DNA from: Streptomyces sp. 150FB
GTDB taxonomy: Bacteria; Actinomycetota; Actinomycetes; Streptomycetales; Streptomycetaceae
NCBI RefSeq assembly: GCF_000818195.1
Contig: NZ_JTHL01000001.1
Span: forward strand, 6,155,398-6,219,397
Length of the DNA: 64,000 bases
Direction: 5' to 3'
Numbering within the stretch: the stretch's first letter is position 1; each line of letters opens with the position of its first letter. Position numbers and translations under genes: made by a program. Of the stretch, positions 39,353 to 47,976 are shown piece by piece. The notes beneath the pieces are model-generated. The model was not told the origin of the DNA. It made no database searches and saw only the letters and a program-made list of their open reading frames with translations.

Positions 39353-40090
39353 ATGAGAATCACGACGACGACGGAGCCGCAGCCCGCACCCGACAGGCAG
39401 CACGCCCCGCAGCCGCGGCAGACGCCGCACGGGCAGCCGCCCACGCAGGACGCCGCGGCCCGCGTACTCACTCCGCGTCCGGAGTCCGGACCCCTCGGCA
39501 TCCTGCGGATGATGCGCGAGGACCTGCACGTGGTGGTGGAGCGCGACCCCTCTGTACGGGGCGTGTTGGAAGCCGCCCTGCACCCCGCGCTCACCGCGCT
39601 GTGGACCCACCGCGTCGCCCACCGGCTGCACCGCCGCGGGCTGCGCATCACGGCGAAGGTGCTGTCGCGGTGGGCCCGCCGGGTGACGTCCACGGAAATC
39701 CACCCGGGCGCCGTGCTCGGCCGCCGGGTGTTCATCGACCACGGCGCCGCCGTCGTCATCGGCGAGACCTGCACCGTCGGCGACGACGTGACGATCTACC
39801 ACCAGGTGACGCTGGGCGCCGTGGGCTGGTGGAGCGACAACGAACGGCCCGAGGGCGCACGCCGCCACCCGGTGGTGGGCAAGGGCGTCATCCTCGGCAC
39901 CAACGCGACGGTCCTCGGCCCGGTGACCGTCGGAGACCACGCGGTCATCGGCGCGCAGGCGCTGGTGAACAAGGACGTGCCCGCGGGCGCCCGGGTGCTC
40001 GCGCCCACCGCCGTGGTCAAGCATGTCGGGCGCCGCCCCGAACTGATGGAGGACGTCTTCGCGACGATCGCCTCGGCCGGCTCCTGGTGA
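39353..40090 (+). CDS. Serine O-acetyltransferase-like enzyme
   Basis: A 245-aa left-handed beta-helix acyltransferase of the CysE/EpsC type, making O-acetyl-L-serine. A disordered Gln/Pro-rich tail of about 40 residues precedes the catalytic core: MMREDLHVVVERDPSVRG, STEIHPGAVLGRRVFIDHGAAVVIGETCTVGDDVTIYHQVTLG, then hexapeptide repeats to KDVPAGARVLAP. The acceptor loop carries an insert WWSDNERPEGARRHP. AGGAG is 7 nt before ATG 39353. It is followed 83 bp later by a cysteine-synthase-like gene, so the pair supplies an activated serine and a beta-substitution step. Confidence 0.9.
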   Translation: MRITTTTEPQPAPDRQHAPQPRQTPHGQPPTQDAAARVLTPRPESGPLGILRMMREDLHVVVERDPSVRGVLEAALHPALTALWTHRVAHRLHRRGLRITAKVLSRWARRVTSTEIHPGAVLGRRVFIDHGAAVVIGETCTVGDDVTIYHQVTLGAVGWWSDNERPEGARRHPVVGKGVILGTNATVLGPVTVGDHAVIGAQALVNKDVPAGARVLAPTAVVKHVGRRPELMEDVFATIASAGSW

Positions 40091-40173
40091 CCCCGGCCGC
40101 CACCCGCCACCCCGCTCCCACCGCTGCCCCGCCCCCTGCCCGCGCCGCTGCCCCGACCCGGAGGACGAGACTC

Positions 40174-41154
40174 ATGCAGACCGTCGAACACGAACGCACC
40201 TACGCCCCCACCACCCCCACCGCACTGGTCGTCGCCGACAGCATCGAGGACCTGGTCGGCTCGACTCCTTTGATACGGCTACGACTTGACGGCCAGGCCG
40301 CCGGCGCGCAGGTGCTGGCCAAGCTGGAGTCGGCGAACCCGATGTCCAGCAGCAAGGACCGGGCGGCCCTGGAGATGATGCGGGCCGCCGAGCAGCGCGG
40401 GCAGTTGGTGCCCGGCACCGGCACGGTGGTCGAGGCCACCTCCGGCAACACCGGCATCTCCCTCGCCGCCTTCGCCGCCTCCCGCGGCTACCACTGTGTG
40501 ATCGTGCTGCCGGACAACGCGACCCCCGAACGGGTGCGGCTGCTCAAGGCGTTCGGCGCCGAGGTGGTCCAGACCCCGAGCGAGCGGGGCTACCCGGGCG
40601 CGATCGAGAAGGCGCAGGAGATCCACGCGGCCACGCCCGGCTCCTGGTTCCCCTGCCAGCACGAGAACCAGGACAACGTACGGGCCCATTACGAGACCAC
40701 CGGACCCGAGATCCACGCCGCGGTGCACGCCACGGGCCGCCGCGTCGACACACTGGTGTGCACGGTCGGTACGGGCGGCACGCTCACCGGGATCGCCAAG
40801 TACCTGAAGGAGATGGACCCTTCGGTGCGGGTGATCGCGGTCGAGCCGGAGAAGTCCCCGGTGCTCTCGCGAGGCGTGGCGGGACAGCACCGTATCCCCG
40901 GTCTCAACGGCGGGTTCGTCGCGATCACCACCGATGTCTCGCTCATCGACGAGGTGTTCACCGTCTCCGACGAGGACGCCCTGGAGATGGCCCGCCATCT
41001 GGCGCGCAGCCAGGGGCTGTTCGTCGGGGTCTCCTCCGGCGCCGCCGCCTTCGCGAGCGCGGCGGTGGCGGCCAGGCCGGACCACGCGGGCAGCACCGTC
41101 GTCACCGTGCTGCCCGACACCGGCGAGCGCTACCTCAGCATGTGGGGGGCGTGA
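40174..41154 (+). CDS. Cysteine synthase-family PLP enzyme (beta-substitution)
   Basis: A 326-aa fold-type II PLP enzyme. The PLP Lys is in NPMSSSKDRAALEMM, the substrate loop is TSGNTGISLA, the phosphate-binding loop is GTGGTLTGIAKYLKE, and SSGAAAFA is the PLP N1 region. It resembles O-acetylserine sulfhydrylase and the related beta-substituting enzymes (for example SbnA, DcsD). In the context of a dedicated serine acetyltransferase and no sulfur genes, the nucleophile is probably not sulfide. GGAGG lies 9 nt before ATG 40174. Confidence 0.9.
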   Translation: MQTVEHERTYAPTTPTALVVADSIEDLVGSTPLIRLRLDGQAAGAQVLAKLESANPMSSSKDRAALEMMRAAEQRGQLVPGTGTVVEATSGNTGISLAAFAASRGYHCVIVLPDNATPERVRLLKAFGAEVVQTPSERGYPGAIEKAQEIHAATPGSWFPCQHENQDNVRAHYETTGPEIHAAVHATGRRVDTLVCTVGTGGTLTGIAKYLKEMDPSVRVIAVEPEKSPVLSRGVAGQHRIPGLNGGFVAITTDVSLIDEVFTVSDEDALEMARHLARSQGLFVGVSSGAAAFASAAVAARPDHAGSTVVTVLPDTGERYLSMWGA

Positions 41155-41187
41155 CAGCGTGCGACGCCACAAGACAGGTGATCCGTC

Positions 41188-41682
41188 ATGAGCCTGGCCG
41201 CTTTCCGCGCGTTCGGTGACGCCGTCAAGGTCCAGATAGGCGAGACCACCACCACCCGGTTCATCACACTCGCCGACACCACCGACGGCCGGCTCGGACT
41301 CTTCCACCATTCCATGCTGCCCGGTGCGACCGGCGCCGCCCCGCATTACCACACACGTATCTCCGAATCCTTCTACATCATTTCCGGCGAAGTGACACTG
41401 CACGACGGAAAAGGCTGGCGCACCGCGACGGCCGGGGATTTCCTGCACGTTCCTGAGAACGCCGTGCACGGATTCCGCAACGACAGTGACAAGACGGCGG
41501 AGATGCTCATCATCTTCACCCCTGCCGAGAACAGGGAGGAGTACTTCGAAGGGCTCGCCCGGCTGGTGGCGAACGGCAACAGGCCCACCAGGGAAGAAAT
41601 GGTCGCGCTCATGGAGAAGTACGACCAGTTCGAGATCGACGAATCAGAAATCCACCACCACCACACATCATCGGGAGTGTAG
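41188..41682 (+). CDS. Single-domain cupin
   Basis: A 164-aa small beta-barrel metalloprotein. Motif 1 is APHYHTRISESFYIISGEVTLHDG (two His and Glu), motif 2 is AGDFLHVPENAVHGFRN (third His), so the 3-His-1-Glu metal site is complete. It resembles quercetin-dioxygenase-like cupins. It lies between the cysteine-synthase-like gene and the exporter (34 bp and 4 bp gaps). It could be an oxygenase or isomerase on the pathway; the reaction is not predictable. Confidence 0.85.
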   Translation: MSLAAFRAFGDAVKVQIGETTTTRFITLADTTDGRLGLFHHSMLPGATGAAPHYHTRISESFYIISGEVTLHDGKGWRTATAGDFLHVPENAVHGFRNDSDKTAEMLIIFTPAENREEYFEGLARLVANGNRPTREEMVALMEKYDQFEIDESEIHHHHTSSGV

Positions 41683-41686
41683 GACC

Positions 41687-42652
41687 ATGAATACTGCAAG
41701 CTGGGGACGATTCGGCCTGCTGGCCGCACTGTGGGGATGCAGCTTCGCCTTCATCAAGGTGTCGTTGGACTCCTTCGCACCTCTTCAACTGGTCTTCGGC
41801 CGCCTGCTCGTGGGCGCCCTCGTCGTCCTCGCCATCATCGCCGCCAAGCGCATCGCGCTGCCGAAGCGGAGCATGTGGGGACACATCGTGGTGGCGTCGG
41901 TGTTCGGCAACGTGATCCCGTTCACGCTGTTCGCCATCGGTGAGCAGCACACCACAGCGAGCACCGCCGGCGTGATCCAGGGCGCGACCCCGCTCGTCAC
42001 CATGGGGCTCGCCACCTTCGCCATCGCCAGCGAGAAGCCGACGAGGCGCAAGGTCATCGGCCTGATCGCGGGCTTCATCGGCCTGATCGTCGTCGTCGGA
42101 CCCTGGCGCTCCTCGGGCTTCGGCTCGCTCGGCGGCCAACTGGCCTGCGTGGGCGCCGCCGCAAGCTACGCGGTGGGTTTCGTGTACGTGCGCCGGTTCA
42201 TCGCCCCGTACAAGATCCCCTCGCTCGCCGTGACCGCGGGGCAGTTGACCTCGGCGACCGTGATCACCGCGCTGATCACGTCCTTCACGACCGGCTGGAA
42301 CCCGACCGGGGACGTCACCGTCAAGCCGCTGCTCGCCCTGCTGGTGCTCGGCGCGGCCTCGACCGGTATCGCCTTCGCCCTGATGAACCGGCTGATCGCG
42401 GACGTCGGTCCGACCACGGCCTCCGGCGTGAACTACCTGGTCCCGATCTTCTCCGTGATCGTCGGCGCGGTGGCGCTGGCCGAGCCGGTGAGCTGGAACG
42501 TGCCGGTGGGCGGCGCCGTCGTCATCGCCGCGCTAGCCCTGGCGGAGGGCCGTATCTCGACCCTCGTCGGACGGACCTCAAAGGCCCCGGCTGCCGCACC
42601 GGCCGCGGCGCCGGTGGCGTCAGCCGGCGTACCGCAGAAGGCCTGCCCGTAA
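41687..42652 (+). CDS. EamA/DMT-family exporter
   Basis: A 321-aa membrane protein with ten helices in two EamA repeats (LLAALWGCSFAFIKVSLDSFAPLQLVFGRLLVGALVVL; VNYLVPIFSVIVGAVALAEPVSWNVPVGGAVVIAALALAEGR). Members export amino acids and metabolites. It starts 4 bp after the cupin stop, so it is cotranscribed, and ends at a strong nested hairpin. It is the natural candidate for product efflux and self-resistance. The C-terminal tail is Ala/Pro-rich. Confidence 0.92.
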   Translation: MNTASWGRFGLLAALWGCSFAFIKVSLDSFAPLQLVFGRLLVGALVVLAIIAAKRIALPKRSMWGHIVVASVFGNVIPFTLFAIGEQHTTASTAGVIQGATPLVTMGLATFAIASEKPTRRKVIGLIAGFIGLIVVVGPWRSSGFGSLGGQLACVGAAASYAVGFVYVRRFIAPYKIPSLAVTAGQLTSATVITALITSFTTGWNPTGDVTVKPLLALLVLGAASTGIAFALMNRLIADVGPTTASGVNYLVPIFSVIVGAVALAEPVSWNVPVGGAVVIAALALAEGRISTLVGRTSKAPAAAPAAAPVASAGVPQKACP

Positions 42653-42727
42653 CCGCGGGGGCCTCAGCTCCCCGCCGCCCCCGCCTCCCCGCGCGTCCCC
42701 ATTTCTCCACCCACCGCCACCCCCCAC

Positions 42728-42790
42728 ACACGGGCCGGGGCCGGCGCCGACACCCGCACACGGGTGTTCCGCGCCGGCCCCGGCCCGTGT
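42728..42790 (+). terminator. Nested double hairpin after the exporter gene
   Basis: A perfect 20-bp outer stem (42728-42747 with 42771-42790) encloses a 7-bp inner hairpin (42750-42756 with 42761-42767). It should end the first operon and insulate the second. Confidence 0.85.
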
Positions 42791-42948
42791 CGTGCGTACG
42801 CCCGTATGTACGGGTCACGCGCCCGGGTCCTGCCCGCGCCCGTCGCCCCCCGTACCGCGCCCGTACCCGACGGGTCCCGTACCGACGGCACCCGGTCCGC
42901 ACGCGTTCCCGTCTGCCTCCCCTGACCCACGAACGCGCAGTACCGGCG

Positions 42949-42966
42949 CGGGAGTCGACCGGGAAC
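42949..42966 (+). promoter_or_regulatory. SARP-type heptamer pair before the second operon
   Basis: CGGGAGT (42949) and CGGGAAC (42960) are direct repeats at 11-bp spacing, the same word as in the 39196-39282 promoter region. A reverse-oriented GTTCCCG/CCTCCCC pair at 42905/42916 has the same spacing. Operon start is ATG 43033. Confidence 0.6.
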
Positions 42967-43032
42967 GCCCCGACGGAGTCTGTAGAAGCCAAAGCAGAGA
43001 CGCCCCCGGCCACACAGGGAGTAGCCATCATC

Positions 43033-43845
43033 ATGCAGACCTCCACCTTCCTGGGCACCGCCCGGATCATCCACCGGTCCGAGTTCGTCTTCGAGCCGGT
43101 GCTCGACCGGCCCGACGCCCTCACCACCCTCGCCACCCCGGTCAGTCCTGCCGCCGGCGCCACCCACGTCACCCTGCACGTCGTACGGATCGCCGCGGGC
43201 GAGTCCTTCACCCCCGAGGCGAGCGTCGCCGAGGAGAACACCGTCGTCGTCTTCGACGGTTCGGGCACCGCCCGCGTCGGCACCGAGACCCGCGCGGTCG
43301 GCCGCGCCGACGGCGTCTACGCACCCACCGGCCGTGTGCTCACCCTGAGCGCCGACAACGAGGGCCTGACCGCATACGTGTGGCGGGCACCGCTGGCCGA
43401 GGGACGCGTCCTGGGCTCCGACCCCGCGCTGTTCTCCTCCCTGTGGAACGAGACCACCCGGCTGCAGGGCTTCGCCGGAGCCGGGAAGGGCGACGGCGAG
43501 ACGGAGTTGGCGGCGATGAACTTCGTCTTCTGGCCGGGGACCGGTAGCTGCCAGCTCTGCCTGCACTGCGGCATCCAGCAGCCGGGCCAGACCTTCAACG
43601 TCCACCTGCACCCGGACAGCGACGAGGCGTTCATCGCCTTCGAGGGAATCGGTCAGATGTACCTCGGCGACCACTGGGTCGACGTCGAAGCGGGCGACGT
43701 GCTGTACGCGTCCGCCGGCGTCCTGCACGGCGCGCGCAACCCGTACACCGGCCCCGACGCACGGCGCTTCGTCACGTGCGGCGGACCCACCCCCTACGAC
43801 CCGGCGCTCTACGCCGCCGCGGGCGTCTCCTCCGAGGTCAGGTAA
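43033..43845 (+). CDS. Bicupin protein
   Basis: A 270-aa protein with two cupin barrels. The second is clearly metal-binding: NVHLHPDSDEAFIAFEGIGQMYLG (two His, Glu) and AGDVLYASAGVLHGARNP (third His). The first has lost most ligands (VVRIAAGESFTPEASVAEENTVVVFDG). Two-cupin layouts occur in ureidoglycine aminohydrolase-like and dioxygenase-like enzymes; no closer assignment is possible. AGGGAG lies 10-11 nt before ATG 43033. It is the first gene of a six-gene operon with gaps or overlaps of only a few nt. Confidence 0.8.
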   Translation: MQTSTFLGTARIIHRSEFVFEPVLDRPDALTTLATPVSPAAGATHVTLHVVRIAAGESFTPEASVAEENTVVVFDGSGTARVGTETRAVGRADGVYAPTGRVLTLSADNEGLTAYVWRAPLAEGRVLGSDPALFSSLWNETTRLQGFAGAGKGDGETELAAMNFVFWPGTGSCQLCLHCGIQQPGQTFNVHLHPDSDEAFIAFEGIGQMYLGDHWVDVEAGDVLYASAGVLHGARNPYTGPDARRFVTCGGPTPYDPALYAAAGVSSEVR

Positions 43846-43850
43846 CCGCC

Positions 43851-45716
43851 ATGTGCCGCATATACGGATCCTTCAACACCCACTCCAGCGACGAGGAACT
43901 GAACTCCGTCGCCACGCTGCTGCACCACGGCGGCCCGGACGCCCAGTCCTTCACCCGCGAGCCCGGCTGGGCACTGGGCAACAACCGCCTCTCGATCATG
44001 GACCCCGAGGGCGGGGCGCAGCCCTACCACCACGGCCGGATCACCGTCGTCTTCAACGGTGAGATCTACAACCACGAGGAGCTGCGCGCCAGGCTCGCCC
44101 GGCGCGGCTTCCACTTCGCCGACCGCTGCGACGGCTCGATCCTGCCGGCCCTGTACCTCACGTACGGCGACCGGTTCACCGAGCAGTTGGACGGCATGTA
44201 CTCGGTCGCCGTGCTCGACCTGCGGACGAGCCCCCGCCTGGTGCTGGCCACGGACGACTCCGGCATGAAGCCGCTCTACTACAGTTGGGACGCGCCCAGC
44301 GGCCGTCTCCACTTCGCCTCCGAGATCCCCGCGCTGCTGGGCTTCAGCGAAGTGACCGCGGACGAGGACGAGTTCGGGCTCGACAGCTACCTCACCTCCA
44401 AGACGCCGTTCGGCGACCGCACCATGTTCCGCGGCATCAACGTGCTGCCCCCGGCCGCCACTGCGGTCGTCGGCCGCCACGAGCCGCTGCGGATCACCAC
44501 CCGCCCGATGGGCTACACCGGCGGTCCCGGCCTCGATGTGTCGCGCACCCTGCGCGACGCGGGCAGCGACCTGGGCTCACTGCTCGCCCACGAGGTCTCC
44601 CGGCTGCTGATCGCGGACGCCCCGGTCGCCGCCATCACCTCGGGCGGACTCGACTCCAGCCTGGTCACCGCGCTCGCCGCCCGCGCCGTGAGCGCCATGT
44701 CCGGACCGAGCGCACTGCACACCTTCAACATCGCCTACACCGGCAACTGGCCAGGTGACGAACGGGCGTTCGCGGCCGAGGTCGCCGCAGCAGTCGGGAC
44801 CACGCACCACCAGGTCGAGGTCGACCCCGCGACCTTCCCCGAGCTGCTCTCGGACGTCGTCTGGCACCTGGGACAGCCCAACGCCGACCCCATCACGCTC
44901 AGCACCTTCTCCCTGTTCCGCGCCGTGCGCGACGCCGGGTTCAAGGTCGCGCTCACCGGCGACGCCGCCGACGAACTCTTCGGCGGGTACTCGCGGATGC
45001 AGGCGGCCGTGGAAGCCAACGAGTGCTCCGACTGGGCCCAGACGTACCTCGACCACCTCGCCGCCGTGCCCCGCTCCCTGCGCGAGCGGCTCTACACCAG
45101 CGACTACGCCGCCGGCGTCCGCGCGCACGGCCCCGGGCTGCCCTCCGGGCTCACCGAGACCCTCGCGCACGGCGAGGGCACCCGGCTCCAGCGCATCTGC
45201 GCCATCGAGCAGCAGTACCGGCTGCCCTCGTACCACCTGCGGCGCGTCGACCACCTGTCGATGGCCAGCTCGGTGGAGGCCAGGCTCCCCTTCTGCCAGC
45301 CCGCCGTCGTGCGGTACGCCGCGACCCTGCCCGACTGGCACCGCATCATGCCGGGCGGCGGTGTCAAGCGCGCGCTCTACCGGGCCGCCGAGGGGCTCGT
45401 CCCCAGCAGCGTCCTCAACCGCCCCAAGCAGCCCTTCACCCTGCCCATCACCGCCATGCTCACCCCCGGGCAGCGGCTGTGGAGCATGGCCCGCGACGTC
45501 CTCTCGCCCGCCACGCTGCGGGCCGACGGCCGGATCAGGCCCGACACCGTGGAATCCCTCTTCGCCGAGCAGGCCGAGCGGCCGAGCGACAGCGGCTCCC
45601 TCGCCCTGTGGTCCCTGATGTCCCATCAGATGTGGCGCCGGCAGTTCTTCACCCCGACGTCCGTACGCGGGCTCGCATCGCAGTCGACACCCGTCCTTCT
45701 GGAGGCCGCCGTATGA
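43851..45716 (+). CDS. Asparagine synthetase-like glutamine amidotransferase
   Basis: A 621-aa AsnB-type protein. The N-terminal Ntn glutaminase starts M-C-R-I-Y-G with Cys2 as nucleophile, followed by NNRLSIMDPEGGAQPY and FNGEIYNHEEL. The C-terminal synthetase has the PP-loop AAITSGGLDSSLVTALAAR and LTGDAADELFGGYSRM. All catalytic parts appear intact, so it can adenylate a carboxylate and amidate it. In a cluster it may make a pathway amide rather than asparagine. ATG 43851 is 5 nt after the bicupin stop; the stop overlaps the next gene by 4 nt. Confidence 0.9.
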   Translation: MCRIYGSFNTHSSDEELNSVATLLHHGGPDAQSFTREPGWALGNNRLSIMDPEGGAQPYHHGRITVVFNGEIYNHEELRARLARRGFHFADRCDGSILPALYLTYGDRFTEQLDGMYSVAVLDLRTSPRLVLATDDSGMKPLYYSWDAPSGRLHFASEIPALLGFSEVTADEDEFGLDSYLTSKTPFGDRTMFRGINVLPPAATAVVGRHEPLRITTRPMGYTGGPGLDVSRTLRDAGSDLGSLLAHEVSRLLIADAPVAAITSGGLDSSLVTALAARAVSAMSGPSALHTFNIAYTGNWPGDERAFAAEVAAAVGTTHHQVEVDPATFPELLSDVVWHLGQPNADPITLSTFSLFRAVRDAGFKVALTGDAADELFGGYSRMQAAVEANECSDWAQTYLDHLAAVPRSLRERLYTSDYAAGVRAHGPGLPSGLTETLAHGEGTRLQRICAIEQQYRLPSYHLRRVDHLSMASSVEARLPFCQPAVVRYAATLPDWHRIMPGGGVKRALYRAAEGLVPSSVLNRPKQPFTLPITAMLTPGQRLWSMARDVLSPATLRADGRIRPDTVESLFAEQAERPSDSGSLALWSLMSHQMWRRQFFTPTSVRGLASQSTPVLLEAAV

Positions 45717-46822
45717 TCGCCACCTTCGCCAGGTCGCACGGAGCCCCGTGCCCCACCGTCGTACTCGACGGCCGCACGCTGCCCGAAGCGGATCCCGAGC
45801 TCCTCGACGCACTGGCCGGACTGCGCTCCGACATGAGCGAGCACGGCGCCGGCGACATCCTCAAGAACGCCATCATCTGGCCTTCCAAACATCCGCTCTT
45901 CGACCTCGACTACCGCTTCGTGCAGTCCCTGCCGCGCGACTTCGACAGCTTCGACCTGCGCGGTTCCTGCGGCCACTCGATCCTGGCCGCGGTGGAGGTG
46001 GCCGCGAGGACCGGCATGATCCAGCCGCTCATCCCCGGCTGCCGGGTCCGGGTCAACGTACTCAACAACGGCGACAACGTGGTCTGCGAGACCGAGGAGA
46101 CCTCCGACGGCGGCACCCGCTTCACCGCGCACTTCCTGTGCTCCCCGCCCCGCCCGATCGCCGAGCTGCTGACCACCGGCGAACCCGTCTCCCTCATCCC
46201 GTTCGAGGGCGGGACCGTGCCGGTGTCGCTGGTCACCATGGGCAACTCGTACATCTTCGTGTCCGGCGCCGAGTTGGGCGTGACCGGCACCGAGGAACTG
46301 TTCACCGACGACCCCGACCTCTTCGACCGGATGCTCGGGCTGCGCCTCGCGGTGTGCGAGGAGTACGGCTGGGACCCCTCGGGGGCCTTCCCGAAGATCG
46401 CCGCGCTGCTGCCGGAGAGCGACGGTGTCCTCGCCGTACGGGCCATCTCGGTGCCCTCGTGGCACCCGACCGTCGCGATGACCGGGGCCACCTGCCTCGC
46501 CACCGCTGTCGGCATCGAGGGCACCGTGCCCTGGGCGCTGGCCGCCGAGGCCGGCCACCAGGAGGGCCTCCTGTCACTGCGTACCGCCGGCGGCCCGATG
46601 CGGGTCTCCGCCTACGTCACCGGGGAGGGCGACGGCCGACGGCTGGCCTGGGTCTCGGTGGCCGAGAAGCAGGTCGACTACCGCGGCAAGCTCCCGCTGC
46701 CGCACCAGTCCGTCAGTACCTCCGCCGCTCTCTCCACCTCAGCCGCTCTCAGCACCTCCGCCGCCGTCTCCACCTCCGCCGCTCTCTCCGAGGAGTCCTC
46801 ATGGCTTCCGCTGACAGCCTGA
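45713..46822 (+). CDS. PrpF/DapF-fold isomerase-like protein
   Basis: A 369-aa protein of the diaminopimelate-epimerase fold, closest in layout to PrpF/4-oxalomesaconate tautomerase. The first catalytic Cys region is RGSCGHSILAAVEVAART; the second conserved region is VAMTGATCLATAVGIEGT. Start ATG 45713 overlaps the preceding stop (ATGA). The last 35 residues are a repeat tail STSAAL x4 encoded by four 18-bp units. The gene overlaps the next by 22 nt. It could isomerise a double bond or racemise the alpha carbon of an amino acid. Confidence 0.82.
   Translation: MIATFARSHGAPCPTVVLDGRTLPEADPELLDALAGLRSDMSEHGAGDILKNAIIWPSKHPLFDLDYRFVQSLPRDFDSFDLRGSCGHSILAAVEVAARTGMIQPLIPGCRVRVNVLNNGDNVVCETEETSDGGTRFTAHFLCSPPRPIAELLTTGEPVSLIPFEGGTVPVSLVTMGNSYIFVSGAELGVTGTEELFTDDPDLFDRMLGLRLAVCEEYGWDPSGAFPKIAALLPESDGVLAVRAISVPSWHPTVAMTGATCLATAVGIEGTVPWALAAEAGHQEGLLSLRTAGGPMRVSAYVTGEGDGRRLAWVSVAEKQVDYRGKLPLPHQSVSTSAALSTSAALSTSAAVSTSAALSEESSWLPLTA
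46715..46786 (+). repeat. Four tandem 18-bp units in the PrpF-like gene
   Basis: Units start at 46715, 46733, 46751 and 46769 and encode STSAAL, STSAAL, STSAAV, STSAAL. The tract lies at the C-terminus, just before the overlap with the next gene. Confidence 0.85.
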
Positions 46823-47976
46823 CGCGCACGCGCCAGGACCTCGATCTCACGCTGCCCGACGACCTGACGGCCGTCGCCACCCTCGACCCCGCCGTCCGCG
46901 ACCGCCTCGCGGCCTGCGCCGAGGCCGCCGACCGCAGCGGCGAACCGGACCGCGACGCCGTCGCCGTCATGCGGGACAGCCGGCTGCTCGGGCTCGCCGT
47001 ACCGTACGAGTACGGAGGGGCGGGAGGCGACGCCGTATCGCTCAACGCGTACATCGAACAGGTCGCAGCGGCCAACGCGTCCGCCGCCATCATGCTCTTC
47101 CAGCACTACGCGGTGAGCAGCCGCATCGTCGAGTACGGCACCCCGGAACAGCGCCGCGAACTGCTGCCGAAACTGGCGGCCGGCGAGTGGCTCGCCGCCT
47201 CGGCCTGGAGTGAGACCGGCGCGGGGGCCGACAAGAAGAAGCTGTCCACCACGGCGCGCCGGACGCCCGACGGCGGCTGGCTGCTGGACGGCGCCAAGTC
47301 CTTCACCACCAGCGCCGGACTCGCCAACATCTATCTGGTGCTCGCCCAGAGCGACGAACTCGACCCGGCGGCCGGGGACACCGGCTACGGCGCGGCGGGC
47401 CAGACGTTCTTCCTCGTCCGGGGCGACAACCCCGGGCTGCTGCCCGACACCTCGATGCGGCTGGCCGGCATGCGCGGCTCGGCCACCGGCTTCGTCTCCG
47501 TACGGGACTGCCTGGTCCCCGACACCGCCCGGCTGGGCGAGCAGGGCATCGCCGCCTCGATCATCGCGGGGGTACGGGAGAGCGGCGCCACCCTCGGCGC
47601 GGTCGCCGTCGGTGTCGCGCAGGCGGCGCTCGACGCCGCACACCAGCACGCCCAGCGGCGCGGGCTCCTCGGCCACCAGGCCGTACGCCACCGCCTGGTC
47701 GACCTCGGCACCCAGGTCGAGGCCGCGCGCGGGCTTGTGGAGCGCGCCGGCCGGCGCAGCTCCGCCGACCCGGGCATGACGACGCTGCACTCCAAGCTCT
47801 TCGCCGCCTCCGCCGCCGACCACATCATCGCCGACATCGAGCGGATGCTCGGCTCGGCGGGGTACGTCGAATCGCACGCGATCAACCGGTACGGCCGCGA
47901 CGCACGCGCCGTGGCTCTGATGGGACCGACCAACGACCTCTGCAAGGAACTGGTGAGCCTGCCGTGGAACCGCTGA
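46801..47976 (+). CDS. Acyl-CoA dehydrogenase-like flavoprotein, possible monooxygenase
   Basis: A 391-aa flavoprotein with the ACAD fold: helical N-domain, AASAWSETGAGADKKKLSTTARRTPDGGWLLDGAKSFTTSA (flavin-binding beta domain) and a C-terminal helical domain ending RMLGSAGYVESHAINRYGRDARAVALMGPTNDL. Where dehydrogenases read YEGTNE with the catalytic Glu, this one reads LMGPTND, so the base is missing at that position. With a flavin reductase gene in the same operon it may be a two-component monooxygenase, for instance an N-hydroxylase. GAGGAG is 5 nt before ATG 46801, inside the upstream gene. Confidence 0.8.
   Translation: MASADSLTRTRQDLDLTLPDDLTAVATLDPAVRDRLAACAEAADRSGEPDRDAVAVMRDSRLLGLAVPYEYGGAGGDAVSLNAYIEQVAAANASAAIMLFQHYAVSSRIVEYGTPEQRRELLPKLAAGEWLAASAWSETGAGADKKKLSTTARRTPDGGWLLDGAKSFTTSAGLANIYLVLAQSDELDPAAGDTGYGAAGQTFFLVRGDNPGLLPDTSMRLAGMRGSATGFVSVRDCLVPDTARLGEQGIAASIIAGVRESGATLGAVAVGVAQAALDAAHQHAQRRGLLGHQAVRHRLVDLGTQVEAARGLVERAGRRSSADPGMTTLHSKLFAASAADHIIADIERMLGSAGYVESHAINRYGRDARAVALMGPTNDLCKELVSLPWNR

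Larger units (their letters stand above)
42653..43032. other. Regulatory gap between the two halves of the cluster
   Basis: 380 bp without a gene. It contains the nested terminator of the first operon (42728-42790), a GC-rich stretch and the heptamer pair before the bicupin gene. Confidence 0.6.

Noticed and set aside
39353-41154. Serine acetyltransferase and cysteine synthase as ordinary cysteine biosynthesis
   Set aside because: Considered, but the genes are translationally and transcriptionally tied to cupin, exporter and tailoring enzymes under SARP-like repeats, and no sulfur assimilation genes are near. It remains the main alternative.
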